Of a stretch of 27,413 nt of DNA, positions 20,565 through 27,413 are shown piece after piece. Origin of the DNA: Apostichopus parvimensis (taxonomy: Eukaryota; Echinodermata; Holothuroidea; Aspidochirotida; Stichopodidae); the NCBI GenBank assembly GCA_000934455.1, contig KN887434.1, forward strand, positions 30,472 to 57,884. Reading direction: 5' to 3'. The position numbers and the translations under genes are program-made. How positions within the stretch are numbered: the first letter of the stretch is position 1; each line of letters starts with the position of its first letter. Under the pieces are notes generated by a model. The model made no database searches and had not been told where the DNA came from. It was given only the letters and a program-made list of their open reading frames with translations.

Positions 20565-22475
20565 TGGCATAGTATCGTTGAGACTGCCATCCTCTGAAGG
20601 GGCATGGTATTCCCTCTAATTTGTAAGAGGTGAGGGTTGCATTTAACTGCTGAGTAAGTGGGAATGTTAGACTACAATCTTATACTTTATGGTAGAGGAA
20701 TAAAAACAAAACTGGGGTGGAAACATCACGTAATTAAAAAGCTATTGTAATTTAATCAATTCATTAATTTATTTAGCCAGGTACCCTGGAAATGGATGGA
20801 TGGTTACCGTGGTGTAAATCTTTGTACCATCGCTAGTTGTTTACTAGTACTTAGTGATTATCGTTACTTTATATTTGTTTACCTTTTCTCATAAACAAGT
20901 GGTTCTTTGACTATTTAAATCGTTTGCCACAGCCCCCATTATACATGTGGATGCTGAGCTGATTTCTGGATCCTGGTCTTATCAGCAAACAACAAGCAAC
21001 ATTTTGTTATCTTTAACTATTGAACATGCAAACAAGTCATCACCTACAGTTTACAAGTTCATGTTTAAATTTCAGTTATACTTTGAGAAGAAATGTAGGT
21101 TCCAATTAATCACAAGCATGTTGACCTTTGGTAGCAAGCTATGTGAATCAACAACGAAAGCTTGAGATTTACAAATATATCAAGTAGCTAGACAACAGTT
21201 GTAAATTGAACTCTACTCCTCATCCTGTTTTATATCATTTTATAATGAGACTGTTTAGCATACAATGTGCTAAAAAAAAAAACATCCAATTGTTGAAGTG
21301 ATGAAAAAAATGTTATTACTATATGATGTTCAGTTCCGTATGCATTTATATTGAATTTTGGTTCCTTTGAACACCTAACAAGCCCTTTCAATTATTGTCT
21401 GTCGTCAGCCATGTAAGGACTTCTGCTTCAGCATAACAACAAAACTTGCTAACAGGTTAGCACTTGACCCCATATGATCCACTTTAGGGGTAATTTCTCC
21501 ACTCTGCCTCTTTTATCTGAGGTCACTATTCCAAAGTCAGCCACATACAATTTATGAATAAATGAAATAAAGCAAACATGAATGTGATTATCCAGACTGC
21601 CTTTGACTTACATAAAGTATAATTCTGTTCATATGTGACTTGATCTGCTACTAGCAATCACTAATAATGTGTATCTACATAGCATAGCTTACACACACAT
21701 GCTTGAATAGCATACAAATCGGGATTTACTATATACTCATATTTAATTGTGGGTTTTTCATGAGTATACAGGTCTTTATTAATGCACTTTAATATCTATG
21801 TAGTCTATGGAAATTGAAAGAACACTTGAAAGTAAAAGGAAGAAATACATTTTCAAATGATTTCGTCTATATAACTTATCGCTCAGATTAGACATTAATC
21901 TCTGTTTAATTTCTTATTCTTAAGTGTCTCGAATCCCATCATGTACTTGCCCATCATCTGCTGTAATAAATCGGCAAAAGTTGGTTTACAAATTTTCTAG
22001 GACCGTGACCCCTACTGACCCTCCCGTGTCCAGGATCACAACTCCTGATGAATCTACCATTCCTTAATGTTTATTGATTCAATTCATCGATCAATACGAA
22101 TCAAACTGCTGGTGTAAGTAGCAGTAATGTCAATCTAGCAACAGTAATGTTCTGAATCGATCTCTCTCCATTCTCCTTACAAGCACTGAGTATCATTGGA
22201 CTCTCATACATGAAAAGTTCTGTTCAGTTCATATCCCATGCTTCCTAGGTATTTGTAAATACTCAAAACCGGTGAAGTTGTGCAGTTTCAGTTGGCAATT
22301 TATTCTTTACAGATCTGACAAAAAAAGAAAATTCCATGGAAGTGTGGAGTACCTTCAGATAAGTTCTGCAAGGTCACCTGTTATGCCCAACAGGATATCC
22401 GTTCAGGCGTTAAACCTGAAAGGATTTACTTTGTAAAGAGACACCAGTTGAACAGGATGTGAGCACATTTGTCAT

Positions 22476-22507
22476 ACCAGGGAGTTGTTCAATAACAATT
22501 CCCTGGT
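22476..22507. repeat. Hairpin with 14-bp arms and 4-base loop
   Basis: ACCAGGGAGTTGTT (22476-22489) pairs with AACAATTCCCTGGT (22494-22507) with a single G/T position. TCATACC is found on both sides (22472 and just after the right arm), so the structure sits between short direct repeats, as if it were a small insertion. Confidence 0.7.
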
Positions 22508-22711
22508 CATACCTTTGGAGGAGGGCAATCGAGGGATTTGTTGTGTATTATGACTATTATCGGATTGTTCTTTTCCATTTACATGGGGTCAATACCTGAC
22601 AACGACAGTTTCTCTAAAACGACCTTAACTAGCTTTATATGGAAAAAAGTGATAGTTTTCAGAACTATAGCCATAATTTTACCCTTAATTAAGAACCTTG
22701 CCAAATATACT

Positions 22712-22783
22712 TTTGATTGCAAAATTTAGTTTTACTTGACTCAAATATTAAAAAAAAAAAAAAAAATCTATTTTGCAATCAAA
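22712..22783. repeat. 14-bp inverted repeat flanking a 17-A tract
   Basis: TTTGATTGCAAAAT (22712-22725) and ATTTTGCAATCAAA (22770-22783) are exact reverse complements. The 44-base loop contains 17 consecutive A (22750-22766). A copy of the dispersed repeat starts 7 bases further on. Confidence 0.75.
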
Positions 22784-22790
22784 TCCAGAC

Positions 22791-22860
22791 AATTTACTTC
22801 GCTCCTCGCTTACCTGTCTCCTCACAATCTTAGCACCTCGTTCTACCGTGCCTATATTTT
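22791..22860 (+). repeat. Dispersed pyrimidine-rich repeat, copy 4
   Basis: TTTACTTCGCTCCTCGCTTA, then CCTGTCTCCTCACAATCTTA, GCACC and TTCTACCGTGCCTATA. It is nearly the same as copy 1. The terminal CTACCGTGCCTATA is itself duplicated at 22863-22876. Confidence 0.7.
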
Positions 22861-23440
22861 GCCTACCGTGCCTATAATTTTTGCTTAGAATAAGGTTGAG
22901 AAGATTTCTAGTTTGATAGCCACTCCATACCATATATTGTTGTTGAATTTCAAAGTACACTGTATTGTTTTTTGTGTATATATGTCAGATTCATTGATAT
23001 GTTTTTTCAGGTAAATTAGACCCCTTCAGTACAGCAAAACCAACACATACATGTACAGTAGACACACACCCACAGCATTTAAGTGGTCTGTATAGTACTA
23101 TGGCAGCTTTTCAGTTCCACAGATTGCACTGTCACATGGGCCTAGTGCAAGTGATCCGTAGTGCTTACAGATTGCTTAGTCAAAGTGAAGATTTTGTATA
23201 TCTAGGCCTTCGGCGCTGTATCATCTCTCGGAAACAAAGTAACACGATGGTGTGAATGTGCTCCCTAGCACGGGAAGACGCCTGATGAACCAGCATACAG
23301 ACCAACGCTGAGTAATTGACTTGTCTACGGTTCCAGTTGTACAGTTTGGCCGAACAAAAGAAGACATCTTTAGAAAAAACAAATTAAAGGTTCTTAAAAC
23401 AATTAACTTGACTTCTTCAATAATTCAAATTTGTATATAG

Positions 23441-23519
23441 CACTAGCTATCAACTCAGGGTACCATTATGATCTGCATATGGCACTAGCCATTAACTCAG
23501 GGTACCATTATAAACTGCA
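23441..23519 (+). repeat. Two-copy tandem repeat, 42-bp period
   Basis: CACTAGCTATCAACTCAGGG followed by TACCATTAT begins at 23441 and recurs at 23483 with three or four changes. A 62-residue open frame runs through it, but its protein simply mirrors the repeat, so I do not call a gene. Confidence 0.8.
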
Positions 23520-23603
23520 GTCGACCTCCGTGGAACTAGATGATACCGATAAGACAGGGCTCCCTGTAGATTTTGGGTATGGCTGGAGAGTCCCATTCTT
23601 TCT

Positions 23604-23611
23604 TGACGTCA
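23604..23611. promoter_or_regulatory. Full CRE palindrome TGACGTCA in intron 3
   Basis: This is a second perfect CRE octamer. It could be a CREB/ATF binding site in an intronic enhancer, or chance; an 8-mer is expected by chance roughly once per 65 kb at even composition. Confidence 0.3.
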
Positions 23612-23749
23612 TTCGCTGAAAATCCTATCAGGCTTCAGTTCAGTCAAGCTGGCTACTAACATATGTGTATATTCTAGAGTTCTACACAGTGGCTTTTTAC
23701 AGTTTAAGTCTTGAAAAAACTGTACTCAATGCAGGTCTGGGGAAGTTCT

Positions 23750-24045
23750 GATTCCCCTCAATACACTCGCAAAAAGAGATCAAACTGACTGTGCCCTGTC
23801 ACAAGTCTCGACATAATCATTCGATTTTCAAAGTGACTTCACAAACTTTGATATCGTGTTCAGAATAGATTCTAAACCTGTGTGTGAGCATCTAAGTCCC
23901 CTTTATTATAATACACTTGCAATGAGGATTCAAACAGACTGCGTTTCTCTCACTTTAACAGTCCCCACAAACCCCTTGACTTACACAGTGACTTCACACA
24001 GTCAAAGTGTCTAGCATAAGAAACGATTCATGATTTCGGTTAAAA
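23750..24045 (+). repeat. Diverged tandem duplication, about 145-155 bp period
   Basis: The order of shared words is the same in two consecutive segments: CCCCT..ATACACT.GCAA..AG..TCAAAC.GACTG at about 23754 and 23898, and AGTGACTTCACA at 23832 and 23987. The changing offset (144 to 155) shows indels. No coding potential is seen. Confidence 0.6.
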
Positions 24046-25146
24046 CGCTTGCTAAAAGACATGTATGAGACTGATTTTGTGTCCCTCACTTGTGAGTCTG
24101 CATCCCAACCATTTGGCAAAGATATGGACAGACAGCCTATTCTAGCATTTATTCTATATTTTGCACTGATTTGATATACTTTGTACAGTCCTTTGCGGTT
24201 TCGTCTTGCATGATTCTAATATATTTTGGTCTGTGGCCTCCATCAAACTATCCCATGTAATTTTTAACATTGAAAAACATTGGGGAGCAATATGCATCTT
24301 TGCATTTAAGTGATATTGTACCCAGCCTACTGTACGTTATATATGATATGACCATAATACCATTTTTTCTTTCCTCCCTTCATTTTTTCTTCATTTTTAT
24401 AGCCCTGACTGCTACTCCCCTAGAAATTTCCAAATCCATTAAGTAATGCAGTTAAACTTCCACTGTCATTTACCGATAAAAGTGTTTGGTTGATACATAT
24501 TCAAAGATTGTTTTGCGGTTGTGCATTATATCCAACTTTGGTAAGATATAGAAGAATTGTGCTGAAGGAAATGAATTTCATTTCCATTATTTCTGGCCAA
24601 AAAATGGATACCCTAGAGCATTATAAATTGCTTATTTATAATCAGGTTTAGTGGCTGACTTACACAAAGCTATCAAGTGGAGCATCGCGTAAGATACGAA
24701 ACGATCCCTTTCTTTGAAAAACGACGGAAAGATCGCCTGCAAACCGTGGCGAATGTTTCCTTTGAATATATCGGGATAGCTGAGCACTGAAGCTATAGAA
24801 AGGAGATGAGAAAAAAAATTAATGAGAAATTGATACATTCTCAGCATAACTTAAAAATTGAATTTAGTTTAGCTCAGGATGAAATTGCTTGAGAGGTTTG
24901 CTGTTTGATTAGTGTTGCAAAAGTTTAAAGTAATGCATTGTATCCGTAATATTAAGATGTTTTTGAAACAGCCGTGCTGGTTTTATATTTGTGGAGGCTG
25001 TGAAGATTATACAAGCAAATCTACATGGGAAGCAATAGATTATAAGTTAGTGTGTGGATAGTGAATATTGGATGTGACAAAACAAACAGACCCAGATATG
25101 GTGTATGATTGTATGAGTGGATATTTCAGGTTTCAACTCCTCTGGA

Positions 25147-25210
25147 TATTTCAACTCCTCTCTTACCTGTCTCCATTCTACATTTGCACTCAAATCAATC
25201 TACCTTACAA
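25147..25210 (+). repeat. Dispersed pyrimidine-rich repeat, copy 5
   Basis: TCAACTCCTCTCTTACCTGT, then CTCCATTCT, GCACTCAAATCAATCTACC. The first 15 bases are also partly duplicated just upstream (TTTCAACTCCTCTGG at 25131). Closest to copy 3. Confidence 0.6.
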
Positions 25211-26142
25211 TGTCAGTTAGATGATAAGTGTGTAACAAAATTGTATTCCAATCCCACCTATTTTGGCATTTCTAAATGGTACTAAAGTAGAGCTGTAAGC
25301 AAGAGATTACTCTTTTTTTCAAGTTTATGAAGAATGTATTTTGTATTCAACCGATACAATTAGTATCAAATTATATATCAGTGGTCTAAATAACGTGGTG
25401 GAGTCTGTTGAAACAGTTGTCCAAATTTTTTTTTAATTCAGTGGAAGAATTAATGCTTTCGATATGTAGCTTAGGAATAACATTTATTGCAATAATGAAA
25501 CTTTTTGCCAAAAAATCTGTGGATTTTGAGTAGTGTCAATACTTGCTAAGAAACCAACTGTGGAGATTAAGAGCTCATTCATGAAGTAACATTTTAGAGA
25601 AAGAGATTTGAAGGCTGATATTACAATAAACATTTTACAGAGGAAGAAGAATATATTTTTAGAGGATGAGATCATCCAATTTTTTCTTTTCATCACATAT
25701 TTTGGTTATTACAAAAATACATGGTAATATTCATTTTCCATATTGAAACATGTCTAGACAGTTGTAGTACTCTGTAAAATTATTCACATTTAATGCCTTC
25801 CTGCTATGTTGGTAATATTTTCATGCTCCCTTGTGTCGGTTGCTATTAACATTGTTCCAAATGGTTGAGTGCTGTAGAGCAATGCATGGGATAATTAAAT
25901 TGATTTATGACAAGTTACATCTCACTGGATGCAATGGGTTCTATGGTTTATACATTTGCTTCATATGCATCACAATTTTATGATATAAAATTAAATTGGA
26001 GAAATCATATATGAAAGGCTGATGGTTTCAGAAGATAAAAAATTCAATCAGGTTATATTTAAGGGGAAGTCAAAATGATATGTTTTAGTAATCACTATCT
26101 ATGATCAGCTGCTCTAAGTCACAGTGCTACTCACTTTTTGCT

Positions 26143-26466
26143 TTATTTGTCTATATTTTGTCCTTTTTTTGGTGCTATATTTGTCCTTGTCATATGATCC
26201 CGCAGAGTGTCGATATACTGAATTATCAAGATATGCCGTCCATAACATTTTTAAATGTGTTTTCTTCGCAAGAGTAACTTCTCGAACACGTCGATAGTTT
26301 TCGTAATTTCCCGGTCATAATCTCTCACGGTTTCCAATATAGGTGCATGATGACCTTTACGATATCCAGCAAAACAGAAGGCACAGTAGACATGCTCTCG
26401 TTGGTCGTCGCGGTTGCCTATCATATCTTCCTTTATTTGCAGTTCTCTTTTACATACCTTGAACGT
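26143..26466 (-). pseudogene. Decayed coding relic, possibly B-box/coiled-coil (TRIM-like)
   Basis: A minus-strand frame of about 107 codons is broken by one TAA at 26251-26253. Its first part includes REHVYCAFC, then FAGYRKGHHAPILETV and DYDREITKTIDVFEKLLLRR. After the stop it continues IIQYIDTLRDHMTRTN to a TAA at 26143. CxxC followed by G-Y-R-K-G-H-H resembles the last half of a B-box zinc finger with one His replaced by Tyr, and the Leu/Ile-spaced charged helix after it resembles a TRIM coiled coil. The first zinc ligands are not recognisable. An ATG lies at 26422-26424. A second frame upstream (DGERPADDIKSQYKRS, about 26457-26510) may be an earlier, frameshifted part. The local sequence is richer in CpG than the rest of the intron. 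The family assignment is tentative; an unspliced exon of another gene is the alternative. Confidence 0.35.
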
Positions 26467-26680
26467 TTATACTGACTTTTGATATCATCGGCTGGCCTTT
26501 CTCCATCCAGAAAGGTGTATGACTATAGAGTTATGACTTTCTATTCTTGGATCAATTTGTGCCTCGGTTTGTAAGAGGCTTTACCACAATGTGATAATTA
26601 GCTTTTGAGTGTCTGTAGGGTGTTTGCTGTTGGGTAAAGTTTCACTTACAAGTAAGAGGGCATTTATCTGTTTGGAATTT

Positions 26681-27413
26681 CATATAATTCCAAATATCCA
26701 ATGCTTTCAAGGAACCCTGTAGAAGGCTAGTAGCTTGAAATAGTCCACATAGTCCGGGACTCATGTTACATATAATTCCAAATGTACAATGCTTTCAAGG
26801 AACCCTGTAGAAGGCTAGTAGCATGAATTAGTCCACATAGTCCGGGACTCATTTTACATATAATTCCAAATATCCAATGCTCTCATGGAACCCTGTAGAA
26901 GAAGGCTAGTAGCCTGAAATAGTCCATATAGTCTGGGACTCATGTTAGATATAACTCCAAATATCCAATGCTCTCATGGAACCCTGTAGAAGGCTAGTTG
27001 CATGAATTAGTCCACATAGTCCGGGACTCATTTTACATATAATTCCAAATATCCAATGCTCTCATGGAACCCTTGTAGAAGAAGGCTAGTAACCTGAAAT
27101 AGTCCATATAGTCTGGGACTCATGTTAGATATAACTCCAAATATCCAATGCTCTCATGGAACCCTGTAGAAGGCTAGTAGCATGAATTAGTCTACATAGT
27201 TCAGGACTCATTTTACATATAATTCCATATATCCATGCTTTCAAGGAACTGTGTAGAAGGTTAGTAGCCTGAAATAGTCCACATAGTCTGGGACTCATGT
27301 TACATATAATTCCAAATATCCAATGCTTTCAAGGAACCCTGTAGAAGGCTAGTAGCTTGAAGTAGTCTGCATAGTCCGGGACTCATGTTACATATTATTC
27401 CAACTGTCCAATG
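26681..27413 (+). repeat. Satellite array, 88-bp unit, at least 8.3 copies, dimeric pattern
   Basis: Units start at 26681, 26769, 26857, 26948, 27036, 27128, 27216, 27303 and 27391 (the last cut by the window end), giving periods of 87-92 bp. Each carries CATATAATTCCAAATATCCA, ATGCT.TCA.GGAACCCTG and TAGTCC.CATAGTC.GGGACT. Units 3 and 5 share an extra GAA and CCATATAGTCTGGG. Units 4 and 6 share GATATAACTCC at the start and CATGAATTAG. A two-unit block of about 180 bp is thus itself repeated. No open frame spans the array. It continues beyond the right edge. Confidence 0.95.

Larger units (their letters stand above)
20209..27413 (+). other. CAMK4: Intron 3 of the CaMKIV-like gene (5' part, at least 7,205 bp)
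   Basis: It begins GTAAGT, and its acceptor is beyond the window. I looked for a continuation carrying the catalytic-loop motif HRDLKPEN or a GGELFDRI-like segment and saw none. It holds repeats, hairpins, a minus-strand coding relic and a satellite array. The stretches 20570-22470, 24060-25130 and 25210-26140 show nothing beyond AT-rich sequence. Confidence 0.85.

Noticed and set aside
26681-27413. CRISPR array
   Set aside because: The whole 88-bp unit is repeated with no unique spacers, and the context is an animal intron; it is satellite DNA.
20209-27413. Fourth kinase exon within the window
   Set aside because: I looked for segments like EIFE, GGELFDRI or HRDLKPEN near acceptor sites; candidates such as TTTTTTCAG at about 23003-23011 lead into frames with early stops.

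Overview
The window looks like AT-rich intronic DNA from an animal, most likely a marine invertebrate deuterostome such as an echinoderm. The evidence is short exons with GT..AG borders lost in introns of 2.4 to more than 12 kb, a CaMK-family kinase that reads like a deuterostome CaMKIV, a CR1/L2-type LINE fragment, a hAT-like non-autonomous transposon, a tRNA-like SINE, satellite DNA and many microsatellites. The species is an inference. There are no operons, no bacterial or phage genes, and no CRISPR array.

Only one gene is firmly supported: the 5' part of a calcium/calmodulin-dependent protein kinase IV homologue on the + strand. Three coding exons (4655-4791, 17642-17720, 20146-20208) join in frame into 93 residues. 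These cover a variable N-terminus, the glycine-rich ATP loop, the ATP-anchoring lysine and the start of helix C. The rest of the kinase domain, the autoinhibitory and calmodulin-binding segment and the C-terminus must lie beyond 27413. A 5' UTR exon may begin at 4541, and a full CRE overlapping an E-box sits at 1107-1118. A CRE is notable because CREB is a known CaMKIV substrate.

Layout: 1-4540 is upstream or 5'-flanking DNA with palindromes and several copies of the octamer TAGGCCTA. Intron 1 (12.85 kb) holds G-tracts, a TTCTA microsatellite, an intact 857-bp inverted-repeat transposon (11505-12361), a suspect assembly gap (12977-13510), an antisense LINE reverse-transcriptase relic (13820-14440) and a SINE candidate (15478-15600). 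Intron 2 (2.4 kb) has an 83-bp tandem duplication. Intron 3 (at least 7.2 kb, incomplete) has more tandem repeats, hairpins, a decayed minus-strand coding relic that may be B-box/TRIM-like (26143-26466), and an 88-bp satellite with a dimeric higher-order pattern that runs off the right end. A short pyrimidine-rich repeat occurs five times, all in the same orientation, between 14941 and 25210.

No previously undescribed multi-gene system is visible. The points most worth a second look are the dimeric satellite, the five-copy dispersed repeat, the intact hAT-like element, the chimeric gap flanks and the minus-strand relic. All percentages, repeat counts and alignments were judged by eye.
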